Below are positions 16,900-25,569 of a DNA stretch of 64,000 bases, one piece after another. The notes beneath the pieces are model-generated. The model worked only from the letters and a program-made list of their open reading frames with translations. It had not been told where the DNA came from and made no database searches. Each line of letters begins with the position of its first letter. The stretch's first letter is position 1. The position numbers and the translations under genes were made by a program. Source of the stretch: Geodermatophilus saharensis (GTDB lineage: Bacteria; Actinomycetota; Actinomycetes; Mycobacteriales; Geodermatophilaceae); assembly GCF_900188205.1 (NCBI RefSeq), contig NZ_FZOH01000009.1:62001-126000 (forward strand), given 5' to 3'.

Positions 16900-18330
16900 G
16901 TGCACACCGCTCCTCCGTCCCGGGCCCTGGTGCCGGTGCTGCTCTTCGTCGGCACGGTCGTCGCCGTCATCAGCAGCCTCGGCGCACCCCTGGTACCGGC
17001 CATCGCCACCGAGATGGCGACGACGCTGCCCAGTGCCCAGTGGGCACTGACGGTCACCCTGCTGGTCGGCGCGGTCGCCACCCCGGTCGTCGGTCGGCTG
17101 GGCGACGGTCCGCACCGGCGCGCGGTCGTGCTCGTCGTGCTGGCCGCCGTCACCCTCGGCGGGCTGCTGGCCGCCCTCCCCCTGGGTCTGGGGTGGCTCG
17201 TCGCGGGCCGGGGGCTGCAGGGGGTCGGGCTCGGGCTGACCCCCCTGGCGATCGCGACGGCCCGGGAGGCGCTCGCGGGCCAGCGGTCGCGGTCCACGAT
17301 CGCCGCGCTGTCGATCACCGTGGTGGCCGGTGTGGGGCTCGGCTACCCGCTCGCGGGACTCGTCGCGGAGCTCGGCGGTGTGCACGCCGCCTTCTGGGCC
17401 GGGGCCGCCGTGAGCGCCGCCGCGCTCGTGGCCTCGGCCGCGGTCCTGCCCGCCTCGCACAGCACGTCCTCCCGGCCGCTGGACGTCCTCGGCGCCGTGC
17501 TGCTCGGCGCCGGGCTGGCCGGTGCGCTGCTCGCCCTCGGCGAGGCGGAGGGCGGGGGCTGGACGTCGCCGGTGCCGTGGGTGCTGATCGCCGGGTCCGC
17601 TCTCGTGCTGGCGTGCTGGGTGCTCCGGGAGCTCAGGACCCCGTCGCCGCTGGTCGACCTCCGGCTGGCCCGGGGACGCACCGCCGCCACGGCCCACTCG
17701 GCGGCCCTGCTGGTCGGGCTGTCGAACTACCTCCTCCTCGCGGCGGTGCCGGTCCTCGCGCAGGCCCCGCGGGGCGGCCCGGGGCTCGGCGCGTCGATCG
17801 TGGTCGCCGGGCTGGCGCTGCTGCCGTTCTCGGCGGCCAGCGTGCTCGCCGGACGGCTGGCCCGGCTGCTCGCCGACCGCGCCGGCCCGCACCTCGTGCT
17901 GCCGGTCGCGGCGCTCGTCCAGAGCGGCGCCTTCGTCCTGTTCGGCCTGGCCCACACGCAGCTGTGGCAGGTGTTCCTCGTCATGGCGGTGGCCGGGCTC
18001 GGGGTCGGGGCGGCCTTCGCCGTCTTCCCGGCGCTGGTCATCTCCGCCGTGCCGTCGTCCGAGACGGGCAGCGCGATGAGCCTGAACCAGGTGCTGCGCT
18101 ACGTCGGGTTCGCCCTCGGCAGCGCCCTGACCGCCACCGTCCTCGCCGCCGCCACGCCCGAGGGCGCCGCCGCGCCGGGCGGGGAGGGGTACGGCACCGT
18201 CGCCGTCCTCGGGTTCGCGGTCTGCGTGCTGACCGCCGTCGTCGCGTGGCTGCTGCCCCCGCGCGCGGCGGCCGGGGCCGCGGACCCGCCGGCCCGGACG
18301 GCGGCCGTCCAGGCGACCCGGGGCCGCTGA
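16900..18330 (+). CDS. MFS transporter (drug/metabolite efflux type)
   Basis: A 476-residue integral membrane protein with 12 to 14 predicted helices. LPSAQWALTVTLLVGAVATPVVGRLGDGPHRR near residue 45 contains the MFS motif A region between helices 2 and 3. GWLVAGRGLQGVGLGLTPLAIATA follows helix 4, and GVGLGYPLAGLVAELGG resembles the antiporter motif C. Cytoplasmic ends are Ala/Pro-rich. A GTG start at 16900 follows GGGAG. Proton-driven export is likely from the motif C-like segment, but the substrate is unknown. It diverges from the SNF2 gene. Confidence 0.85.
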   Translation: MHTAPPSRALVPVLLFVGTVVAVISSLGAPLVPAIATEMATTLPSAQWALTVTLLVGAVATPVVGRLGDGPHRRAVVLVVLAAVTLGGLLAALPLGLGWLVAGRGLQGVGLGLTPLAIATAREALAGQRSRSTIAALSITVVAGVGLGYPLAGLVAELGGVHAAFWAGAAVSAAALVASAAVLPASHSTSSRPLDVLGAVLLGAGLAGALLALGEAEGGGWTSPVPWVLIAGSALVLACWVLRELRTPSPLVDLRLARGRTAATAHSAALLVGLSNYLLLAAVPVLAQAPRGGPGLGASIVVAGLALLPFSAASVLAGRLARLLADRAGPHLVLPVAALVQSGAFVLFGLAHTQLWQVFLVMAVAGLGVGAAFAVFPALVISAVPSSETGSAMSLNQVLRYVGFALGSALTATVLAAATPEGAAAPGGEGYGTVAVLGFAVCVLTAVVAWLLPPRAAAGAADPPARTAAVQATRGR

Positions 18331-18382
18331 CCGAACGCCACCGGGTGTCGTCGGCGGAGCTGCGGGGCCACACTCCCCGGAC

Positions 18383-19042
18383 ATGGAGCCCGCCGACGTC
18401 GCCCTGCGCAACGACACCTACCGCGCGTTCGTGACCCTCGGCCGCGCGCCGTCGGCCGACGAGGTCGCCGCCGCGAGGGGGACGACGCCCGACGAGGTCC
18501 TGCGGGGGTGGCGGCGGCTGCACGACGAGCACGCCCTCGTCCTCGACGCCGGGGGCACGCAGATCCGGATGGCCAACCCCTTCTCCGCCGTCCCCACCGC
18601 CCACCGGGTGCGGGCCGGCGGCCGCTGGTGGTACGCCAACTGCGCCTGGGACGCCTTCGGCGTCTGCGCGGCCCTGCACACCGACGGGCGCATCGAGACG
18701 TCCTGCCCCGACTGCGGGGACCCCCTCGCCATCGCCGTCGAGGACGAACGGCCCGAGGACCCGTCCCTGCTCTTCCACTGCCTGCTGCCCGCGCGGCGCT
18801 GGTGGGACGACATCGTCTTCACCTAGAGCACGATGAACCTCTTCCGGTCGGAGGAGCACGTCACCGCCTGGCTCGGCACCCGTCCCCCCGGCGTCACCGT
18901 CCCGGTGACCACCCTGAGCGCGCTGGCGCACGCCTGGTGGGGCGACCGGCTCGCACCCGGCTGGACGCCCCACTCCCGGCAGCAGAACCAGGCCGTCCTC
19001 GACGGCGTCGGGCTGACCGGCGAGTTCTGGCGGCTCGGCTGA
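18383..19042 (+). pseudogene. Organomercurial lyase (MerB)-like gene interrupted by an in-frame TAG
   Basis: The first segment (147 residues) has a winged-helix-like N-terminus, then PFSAVPTAHRV and WWYANCAWDA. Cys87 and Asp90 there match the catalytic Cys96 and Asp99 of E. coli MerB with the same spacing. After IVFT a TAG at 18824-18826 stops the frame. The same frame continues as STMNLFRSEEHVTAWL to LTGEFWRLG at 19042, the normal MerB-like C-terminus. Read through, the product is about 219 residues, the family's usual size. The stop lies at or next to the position of MerB's second catalytic Cys (Cys159). Either a nonsense mutation has inactivated the gene, or this codon is recoded or a sequencing error. 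Confidence 0.75.
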
Positions 19043-19133
19043 CCGCCCCCGGAGGTGCTCGCGCCGCACGCCCGCCTGTCGGGAGCACTCCGCCGCGGTC
19101 GGGCCGGGAGCCGGCGCCCGGACCGTCCCGCGG

Positions 19134-19439
19134 CTAGGCCTGCCAGCGCCGGCGCACGTCGTCGGCGAAGGCCGTGTACTCCCGGACGGGGAGGACCTCC
19201 TCGAGGGTGAGGTGGTGACTCATCGGCAGGGCGCCCATCACGATCTGGTCGAGCTGGTCGTGCGACTCGACCTCCACGATGCCGATGACCCGGCGCTGAC
19301 CGGCGACCTTGTACAGGCTCTTGATGACCCCGGCCTCGATCGCGCCGATCGCCGCCTGCGTCTCCCGCTCCCACTCGTCCCAGAACTCGTCGCGGTCGAG
19401 CCGGGTGTGTTCGACGCGGAAGCTGACGTGGAACAGCAT
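19134..19439 (-). CDS. Muconolactone delta-isomerase-like small protein
   Basis: A 101-residue protein of the muconolactone isomerase family (dimeric alpha/beta-barrel fold). MLFHVSFRVEHTRLDRDEFWDEWERE matches the CatC N-terminus, and SLYKVAGQRRVIGIVEVESHDQLDQIVMGALPM matches the middle strand-helix. No other catechol-pathway gene is near, so a true role in beta-ketoadipate breakdown is doubtful; many relatives are uncharacterised. An ATG start follows CTGGAG. It converges with the merB-like pseudogene and has a 260-base gap behind it before the GDPD stop. Confidence 0.75.
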   Translation of the reverse strand: MLFHVSFRVEHTRLDRDEFWDEWERETQAAIGAIEAGVIKSLYKVAGQRRVIGIVEVESHDQLDQIVMGALPMSHHLTLEEVLPVREYTAFADDVRRRWQA

Positions 19440-19699
19440 CGGGGCACTCCAGAGGACCGGGCGGCGCCCGGGGCAGACGCCGCTGCTGTCGGGGTGGGCG
19501 TCAGCGTGCCCGCGCCTCGCCCACGGGACAAGGCGGCGGACGGGGTCACCACGCCCGGGCCGACGACGACCGGGTCCGGCTGCCACGGCGGGCCCCGACC
19601 GTGCGCCACCCGGGTCCCCGCCCGGTGGTCGCCGGCCCGTCGGCGAGTGCCTCGCCCGCGTCGCCTACCCGCTGGTCGTGCCGGGGTCCTCGGCGACGG

Positions 19700-20626
19700 T
19701 CAGCCCGTGCTCATCAGGGACGGCGGTCCGCCCCGCCCCAGGAGGTGCATCAGCGAGGCGGCCTCGTCGGTGATGATCGCGTCGACCCCCAGGGACACCG
19801 CGAACTGCATGTCGCGCGGGCGGTTGACGACCCACACGTGCACCTGCAGGCCGGCTCGGTGCAGGCGCGTGACGAGGCCCGGGTGCTGGCGCAGCAGCGC
19901 CAGGGACGGTCCGACGGCGGTGCCGTCCGGGAGGACGGGTCGCGACCGCGACCGCGGCAGCACCTGGCGGACCAGGTGCACGGTGGGGAGGTCCGGCGCC
20001 AGGACCCGGACCCGCCGCAGCGCCGTCGGCGAGAAGCTCATGACCCGGACCGCCGGGCGTCCCGACCACTGCAGCGGACGCCCGCCGGAGAGCAGCCCGA
20101 ACCTGCGCAGGCTCGTCAGCAGGGCCGCCTCGACCTGACCGGCGTGGCGGGTCGGGTGCTTGGTCTCGATCGCCAGCCGCACCCGCCCGGGCGAGGCCGT
20201 CACGTAGTCGAGCAACCGGTCCAGGGTGAGCACCCGGCCGGCGTCCTCGTCGGCCTCGACGTCGTCCTCCTCGACCGCCGGACGCGACCGGCGACCCCGG
20301 ATCGCGGCGCCCCGCGGCCGCCGGTGGACCACCCGGTGTCGCTCCAGCTCGGCGAGGTCGAGGGCGGACACCACACCGCGGCCCGTGGACGTCCGGTTGA
20401 TGCGGCGGTCGTGCACGCACACCAGCACGCCGTCGCGGGTCATCCGGACGTCGCACTCCACGGCGTCCGCGCCGAGGGCCAGCGCCTGCTGGTAGGCGGT
20501 GAGGGTGTGCTCGGGGGCCTCCGCCGACACGCCGCGGTGCGCCACGACCTCGATCTCCGACGGTGCGCGCGGCGGCAGGCCTCCGACGCCCCTGCCGTGG
20601 CCCGTACCGGTCCCCGTACGGGACAC
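19700..20626 (-). CDS. Glycerophosphodiester phosphodiesterase family protein
   Basis: A 308-residue GDPD TIM-barrel enzyme that hydrolyses glycerophosphodiesters to an alcohol and glycerol-3-phosphate. VVAHRGVSAEAPEHTLTAYQQAL near residue 27 and GADAVECDVRMTRDGVLVCVHD near 52 hold the catalytic His pair and the Glu/Asp metal ligands. IETKHPT near 153 and AGLQVHVWVVNRP near 255 complete the barrel. A charged insert (RGRRSRPAVEEDDVEADED, about 108-126) is unusual. No signal peptide is seen. The GTG start at 20626 has GAGGAG seven bases upstream. It lies 238 bases downstream of the NLR gene on the same strand. Confidence 0.85.
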   Translation of the reverse strand: MSRTGTGTGHGRGVGGLPPRAPSEIEVVAHRGVSAEAPEHTLTAYQQALALGADAVECDVRMTRDGVLVCVHDRRINRTSTGRGVVSALDLAELERHRVVHRRPRGAAIRGRRSRPAVEEDDVEADEDAGRVLTLDRLLDYVTASPGRVRLAIETKHPTRHAGQVEAALLTSLRRFGLLSGGRPLQWSGRPAVRVMSFSPTALRRVRVLAPDLPTVHLVRQVLPRSRSRPVLPDGTAVGPSLALLRQHPGLVTRLHRAGLQVHVWVVNRPRDMQFAVSLGVDAIITDEAASLMHLLGRGGPPSLMSTG

Positions 20627-20864
20627 GCCATCTCCTCGAACGGTCCCAGGACCGGGCGCGGACGCCGGGTCGCCGTCGTCCGGCGGCAGGACCCGTCCCG
20701 CCGCCGCTGGGCCCGCCTCCTACCCGGCGCCTCCCGGGCGACACGCGCACCGGGCGTCCGGGACGCGGCCGGGAGCAGCGGGCGGTCACGCCAGGGCCTC
20801 ACCGCGTGCGAGCCGTGCTGATCACCCGCGTCCCGGAGGGCGGCAGCGGCGGTGCGGTGACCGC

Positions 20865-23393
20865 TCAGGCGCCCTGACGGGCGGCGATGACGGCCAGGTT
20901 CTCCCGCGCGGAGACCGTGACCGGGTGGTCGGGGCCCGCCGCCTGGGACAGGCCCTCGACCACCTGCTCGAGCAGCTCCCGAGCCGCACCCCACTCCCCC
21001 GTCCCGGCCCGGACGGCAGCGAGGTCGCCCTGGGCCGTCAGGCTGTCGGGGTGGGTCGGCCCGAGGGTTCGGATCAGTCCGTCCACCACCTGCTCGAGCA
21101 ACTGGCGGGCCGGGCACCACTCCCCCGATTCCGCCAGGACCAGCGCCAGGTTGGCCTCCGCCGTCCTGGTGTCCGGATGCTCTCTGCCCAGCACCTGCTG
21201 CCGGACGGACACCACGTGCTCGAGGAGCCGGCGGGCCCCGGCCCGCTCCCCCAGCACGGTGAGGGCCTCGGCGAGGCCGCCCTGCGCGGTCAGCGTCGCG
21301 GGGTGCTCCGGACCCGACACCCGCAGCCGGGCCGCCACCAGCCTCTCCAGGACGCGCCGGGCCTCGTCGAACTCGCCCGCTCCCATCAGGACGAACGCCA
21401 GGTTCCCGGAGGTCGTCAGCATGCTCGGGTGTTCCGGTCCCAGCGCCTGCTCCAGCGCCCGCTCCATGCGGCCCAGCACCCGCCGTGCCTGTCCGAGTCC
21501 CGTCAGGTCGGCCAGCGACAGCCCCGTGACCGCCCCGGTCTCGAGGAGTGGTTCGTCGGACACCGAGGCACGCAACCTGGCCGGCAGCACCCTTTCCAGG
21601 GGCAGCCTCGCCTCCGCCAGGTCGCCCAGAGCGGCCAGGTCGCCCAGCGCGGCCAGGTCGGCCGGGCCACCACCCGGCCCGGTCGACCCCGCCGGCCCCG
21701 GCTCGGGCAGCACCTGAGCCAGTCCCCCGATCACCCGCTGCAGCACCTCTCGCGCCTCGATCCACCTGCCCAGGTGCCACAGGCTGAGCGCGAGGTTGGC
21801 CTGCGCCGTGAGGGTTGCCGGGTGGGCGGGACCCAGCACCTCCGACCTCGTCGTGGCGACCTGGTCCAGCACCCGGCGCGCCCCGTCGAGGTCCCCCAGG
21901 GCGAAGAGGGTCCGCGCCAGGTCGACCTGCGCCGCCAGGGTGTCGGGGTGCTCCGACCCCAGCGCCCCCGCCAGGCCCGAGACCGCCCGGTCCAGCACGC
22001 GGCGAGCACCGCGGAAGTCCCCGCAGACGTGGAGGTACCGCGCCGCCCCTCGCAGGTGATCGTCGGTGTCGGGGAGCGTGGCGAGCAGGTGTGGGAGCAG
22101 CGCCGAGAAGGCCGGCCAGCCCGCCGGGTCCTCCGGATCGAGGGGGAGAGCTCGGTGGAGGAGGGTGCGCGCGGCGTGCTCCCACGCCGTTCGCTGCCGG
22201 TCCGGCATCTGGTCACGGACGACGGCCTGGACCAGGCGGTGGACCGACACCGTCCGCCCGTCCCGCGGCACCTCGGCGTCCGCCCCCGTCACGCTCCGGG
22301 ATCCGGCCCCCGTCCGCACCAGGGAGTAGCGGTACAGCGTGGCCAGGGCCGTGTCCAGGGCCAGCTCGTCCTCGGTCAGCGGGCCGAGGACTGCGGCGGT
22401 CTCCGGTGCCAGTCCCGCTGCGTCGGTGCCGCCGGACAGCAGCAGGGCGAGAGGGACGTCGTCGGGGGCGTAGCAGGCCAGCAGCCGCAGCAGTCCGGCC
22501 GCTGTCGGGCTGAGGGCCTCCAGCGCGACGCTCCACGTCCGGGCGATGGGGTACTCGTAGCCGGCCGGGTCTCCCCGTCCCAGGAGATCCGGGCGGCGCC
22601 GGCGGTACGCCCTCAGGTAGGAGGCCAGCGTGGCGCCCGGGGAGGCCGAGATGTAGGCGCCGGCCTGTTCCAGGCCCAGTGGCAGGTGGCCGAGCTCCTC
22701 GGCCAGCTGTGCGGCGCTGGCCTCGTCGGGGTCGCCGGTCCGGCTGACGAGGAACGCGGCCGACGCCTGCGCGTCCAGGTCCGGCACCTCGAGCGTGCGG
22801 TACGGGTACCAGCTGGGGTTGCGGCTGGTGACCAGCACGTGCCCGGACCCGGCCGGCGGGAGGAACTCGCGGACGGCGTCCGGGCTCTCGGCGTTGTCGA
22901 GGACGATCAGCCACGGGTCGGTGCGCGCGGCCAGCACGGCCTGGGTCGCCGCGACCGCGTCCTGGCCCTCGGCGTCGACCTCGAGTTGGGCGGCCAGCAG
23001 TGTCCCCAGCTGGGTGGCGACCGTGACGGGCTCTGCCGTCGCCACCCACCACGCCAGCCCGTAGTCCTCCGTGATCCAGTGCCGGTGGGCGTACTCGAGC
23101 GCCAGGCTCGACTTGCCCACCCCGCCCAGGCCGTGCAGCACCAGCACGGCCGGGCCGACATCCTCGCCCGCGGTCAGGTGGAGCAGCTCACGCCGCACCC
23201 GGTCCAGGAGCTGCTCGCGCCCCGTCACCCGGTGGCGGGGCGGCAGGAAGACCGCGCGCCGCGCCACCGTCTCCCTGTTGACCTGGAAGACGTTGGTCTG
23301 CCGGTTGAAGTCGCCGGCCTGCAACCCCTGCGCCCGCTGGGCGTCCACCCGTGGCGCGCCGACGGCCTCCCCCGGCGTCACGTCCTCGGTCAC
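20865..23393 (-). CDS. NB-ARC/TPR NLR-type STAND NTPase with N-terminal RHIM-like amyloid motif
   Basis: An 842-residue receptor-like protein. Residues 16-37 hold VDAQRAQGLQAGDFNRQTNVF, which matches the C-terminal motif of the adjacent 127-residue protein. NB-ARC follows: P-loop GLGGVGKSS (88-96), Walker B LIVLDNAE (162-169), sensor LVTSRN (187-192) and the GLPL-like GHLPLGLEQAG (235-245). A winged-helix region with VSVHRLVQ (about 382) leads to 42-residue TPR repeats from about 450, marked by HP(D/A)TLTA at 482, 524, 655, 697, 739, 781 and 823. A degenerate stretch (565-640) interrupts them. In NLR/STAND proteins TPRs sense a ligand and NTP-driven oligomerisation templates the effector. The GTG overlaps the effector stop (GTGA). 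Confidence 0.9.
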   Translation of the reverse strand: MTEDVTPGEAVGAPRVDAQRAQGLQAGDFNRQTNVFQVNRETVARRAVFLPPRHRVTGREQLLDRVRRELLHLTAGEDVGPAVLVLHGLGGVGKSSLALEYAHRHWITEDYGLAWWVATAEPVTVATQLGTLLAAQLEVDAEGQDAVAATQAVLAARTDPWLIVLDNAESPDAVREFLPPAGSGHVLVTSRNPSWYPYRTLEVPDLDAQASAAFLVSRTGDPDEASAAQLAEELGHLPLGLEQAGAYISASPGATLASYLRAYRRRRPDLLGRGDPAGYEYPIARTWSVALEALSPTAAGLLRLLACYAPDDVPLALLLSGGTDAAGLAPETAAVLGPLTEDELALDTALATLYRYSLVRTGAGSRSVTGADAEVPRDGRTVSVHRLVQAVVRDQMPDRQRTAWEHAARTLLHRALPLDPEDPAGWPAFSALLPHLLATLPDTDDHLRGAARYLHVCGDFRGARRVLDRAVSGLAGALGSEHPDTLAAQVDLARTLFALGDLDGARRVLDQVATTRSEVLGPAHPATLTAQANLALSLWHLGRWIEAREVLQRVIGGLAQVLPEPGPAGSTGPGGGPADLAALGDLAALGDLAEARLPLERVLPARLRASVSDEPLLETGAVTGLSLADLTGLGQARRVLGRMERALEQALGPEHPSMLTTSGNLAFVLMGAGEFDEARRVLERLVAARLRVSGPEHPATLTAQGGLAEALTVLGERAGARRLLEHVVSVRQQVLGREHPDTRTAEANLALVLAESGEWCPARQLLEQVVDGLIRTLGPTHPDSLTAQGDLAAVRAGTGEWGAARELLEQVVEGLSQAAGPDHPVTVSARENLAVIAARQGA
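21616..21660. repeat. 18-bp tandem repeat inside the NLR gene
   Basis: The unit GCCAGGTCGCCCAGAGCG occurs two and a half times with one mismatch (starts 21616, 21634, 21652). It encodes LAALGD twice in a row at about residues 580-591. The repeat is in frame and adds six residues per unit, so slippage could change the length of this degenerate TPR spacer without breaking the gene. Confidence 0.8.
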
Positions 23394-23773
23394 CCGGCGC
23401 CGAAGGTGTTGATCTGCTCGTTGCGATCACCGACCTGCACGCCCTGCGCGTGGGCGGCGTCCACCCGGTACTTGCCGGCGGCGCTCCCCGCGGAGTCGGC
23501 GAGGGCCAGCACCCTCTCCGCCAGCTCCAGCACCTCGGCGTCGCGGTCGGCGCCGGTCTCGGTCACGTACCTGCGCAGCAACGGCTCGTACGCCTTCGGG
23601 TCCTTCTCGTGCTCGGCCAGCGCCTCCTCGGCGGCCGGCCTGCCGGCGAACCGCCGGCGGAGGACCTCCCGCAGCTTGGCGTACGCGTCCCGCACCGCGG
23701 AGCCGGCGACGTCCTGCACGCCCGCCCCGACCCCGGCCGCCAACGCCGCCAGCAGCAGACTCACGGGTTCCAT
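23390..23773 (-). CDS. Small helical effector with C-terminal RHIM-like amyloid motif (Bell/BASS-type)
   Basis: A 127-residue protein. Residues 1-24 (MEPVSLLLAALAAGVGAGVQ and following) form a hydrophobic, amphipathic helix. Residues 25-95 are charged helices (YAKLREVLRRRFAGRPAAEEALAEHEKDP). The end, VDAAHAQGVQVGDRNEQINTFG (104-125), contains the RHIM-like core V-Q-V-G-x-x-N. Helical domain plus terminal motif is the layout described for bacterial Bell effectors, analogues of fungal HeLo/HELL pore-formers. It should kill or arrest the cell after amyloid templating by the NLR encoded directly downstream, whose GTG overlaps this stop. AAGGGG precedes the ATG. Pore formation is inferred, not shown. 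Confidence 0.85.
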   Translation of the reverse strand: MEPVSLLLAALAAGVGAGVQDVAGSAVRDAYAKLREVLRRRFAGRPAAEEALAEHEKDPKAYEPLLRRYVTETGADRDAEVLELAERVLALADSAGSAAGKYRVDAAHAQGVQVGDRNEQINTFGAG

Positions 23774-23964
23774 CTCGGCCCCTTGTCGTCGGACTGTGAC
23801 CAGTCTGCCACCGAGGGTGGGGGACTGACAGGGTCCTCGTGACGTCAGCGCCCGTGGTCGGCACCGGCCACCGGGACGCGGAGATCCGCGCCGACCAGCA
23901 GTCGCCGGATCCGCGACCAGGGGTCCGGCCGGACGGCCGGCCACCTGGGAGGAGGCCGGCGTGC

Positions 23965-24483
23965 TCAGACGGACGGGTCGCCCTCCGGCACCTCGGTCGC
24001 GACCACCTCGGCCACCTCCGCGTCCTCACCGGAGAGCCCCTCGGCCTGCTCGTGCTCGTCGTGGAACGCCAGCCAGCGCATCCCGAGGGCCTCGCGCTGG
24101 TCGTCGTCGACGGCCTCCTTGAACGGGGGGAAGAAGTCCGTCTCCTCCTCGGCCATGTGGTCGGCGTTGACCTGCCGGGCGGTCCGCACCGCCTCCCACC
24201 ACGCCTCGCTGCCGACCTCGTGCTCCCCGACGGCGGCCACGGCGTGCCGGATCTCGTTGTGGTCGTGCACGCCCTCCGCCGTCTCCTCCTCGCCGTCCGC
24301 CTCCTGGGCGAGCAGCGGGTAGAACAGCTGTTCCTCGGCGACGGCGTGCACCTCCAGCCTGGCGTGCAGGGCCTCCCAGGCGGCGGCGAGCTCCTCGCCG
24401 GACAGGTCCTCGAGCGCCGAGAACTCCCGCCGGAAGACCTCGTGCTCGGCCAGGACGAGGGCGGTGATCTCGAAGTCGGACAT
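23965..24483 (-). CDS. Hemerythrin domain protein
   Basis: A 172-residue acidic protein of the hemerythrin HHE type. Di-iron-type ligands are visible: H14 (VLAEHEVFRREF), HAVAEEQLFYPLL near 47, HDHNEIRHA near 74, HMAEEETDFFPPF near 109 and HDEHE near 140. These include two HxxxE-like arrangements. The C-terminus is very acidic. No membrane segment is present. It is unrelated in context to the HHE protein at 192-848 and diverges from the quinone-oxidoreductase-like gene. Roles in the family include oxygen, NO or peroxide handling, and none can be chosen here. Confidence 0.87.
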   Translation of the reverse strand: MSDFEITALVLAEHEVFRREFSALEDLSGEELAAAWEALHARLEVHAVAEEQLFYPLLAQEADGEEETAEGVHDHNEIRHAVAAVGEHEVGSEAWWEAVRTARQVNADHMAEEETDFFPPFKEAVDDDQREALGMRWLAFHDEHEQAEGLSGEDAEVAEVVATEVPEGDPSV

Positions 24484-24589
24484 GCCGGACGCCTACCCGC
24501 ACCGAGCGGGAGGTAGGCGGACGGAGCAGTCCGGTGGTGCCGACCCCGCCGGTCACCGTCGGCCGGACCCACGCCATAGCCTCAGCTGC

Positions 24590-25561
24590 ATGCGTGCCGT
24601 GCAGATCACCCGCTTCGGCGGCCCGGAGGTCCTCGACGTCGTCGACCTGCCCGACCCCGTCCCCGGCGACGGCCAGCAGCTGTACGAGGTCAGCTCGTCG
24701 GGCGTCAACTACGCCGACACCCACCAGACCGAGGACAGCTACCTGGCGCCGCAGCAGCTGCCGCTGGTCCCGGGCGCGGAGTTCGTCGGCCGCCCGGCCG
24801 GCGGCGGCGAGCGGGTGGTCGGCCTGGTCGAGGGCGGCGGCTACGCCGAGAAGGTGGTCGGCACCCCGCGGCTGACCTGGCCGGTGCCCGACACCGTCAC
24901 CGACGAGCAGGCGCTCGCCCTCGTGCTGCAGGGCAGCACCGCCTGGCACCTGCTGCGCACCAGCGCGCACCTGGCCGCCGGCGAGTCGGTCGTGGTGGTC
25001 GCCGGCGCCGGCGGGGTCGGCTCGCTCGCCGTCCAGCTGGCCAAGCGGTGGGGCGCCGGCCGCGTGATCGCCACCGCGTCCAGCCCGGAGAAGCGGGCGC
25101 TGACCGAGGAGCTCGGCGCCGACGCCACCGTCGACCCCGCCCTGGCCGACGGCGACCCGAAGGCGTTCACCGCCGCGCTGCGCGAGGCCAACGGGGGCCG
25201 GCGGGTCGACGTCGTCCTGGAGATGACCGGCGGCAACGTGTTCGACGGCGCGTTCTCCGCGCTGGCGCCCTTCGGCCGCATCGTGTTCTACGGCATGGCC
25301 GGCCGGCGCCCGCCCAAGCCGGTGCAGCCGCCGTCGCTCATGGGCACCAGCCGCGCGGTCGTCGGCTTCTGGCTGGCGCACTGCTTCAGCCGCCCGGCGA
25401 TGCTCGACGCCGCGATGGGCGAGATGCTGCCGCTGGTGGCCGACGGCGCCCTGAAGCCGGTCGGCGGCGGGCGCTACCCGCTGACCGCCGTCCGAGAGGC
25501 GCACCAGGACCTGCTCGCCCGCCGCACCACCGGCAAGCTCGTCCTCGACCCCACCCGCTGA
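24590..25561 (+). CDS. Quinone-oxidoreductase-like zinc-independent MDR enzyme
   Basis: A 323-residue NADPH:quinone reductase family protein. MRAVQITRFGGPEVLDVVDLPDP is the typical N-terminus, SGVNYADTHQTEDSY marks the catalytic domain, and VVVAGAGGVGSLAVQLAKRWGA near 138 is the AxxGxxG cofactor loop. Zinc-binding Cys/His residues of alcohol dehydrogenases are absent, so it should be a zinc-free quinone or enone reductase. No Shine-Dalgarno is seen. TAGCCT lies seven bases before the ATG and could be a -10 box for a leaderless mRNA. A very strong hairpin follows the stop. Confidence 0.87.
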   Translation: MRAVQITRFGGPEVLDVVDLPDPVPGDGQQLYEVSSSGVNYADTHQTEDSYLAPQQLPLVPGAEFVGRPAGGGERVVGLVEGGGYAEKVVGTPRLTWPVPDTVTDEQALALVLQGSTAWHLLRTSAHLAAGESVVVVAGAGGVGSLAVQLAKRWGAGRVIATASSPEKRALTEELGADATVDPALADGDPKAFTAALREANGGRRVDVVLEMTGGNVFDGAFSALAPFGRIVFYGMAGRRPPKPVQPPSLMGTSRAVVGFWLAHCFSRPAMLDAAMGEMLPLVADGALKPVGGGRYPLTAVREAHQDLLARRTTGKLVLDPTR

Positions 25562-25569
25562 GGCGCTCC

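Noticed and set aside
13125..17318. A 1397-codon minus-strand frame joining DAHP synthase and upstream sequence
   Set aside because: Only 13125-14345 matches a protein. The rest is an out-of-frame shadow of the SNF2 and MFS genes.
18824..18826. Selenocysteine recoding in the merB-like gene
   Set aside because: Selenocysteine uses TGA, and the codon is TAG.
20499..23828. A plus-strand frame of more than 1100 codons antisense to the NLR gene
   Set aside because: Repetitive Arg/Gln-rich product, no start site and complete overlap with the conserved NLR.
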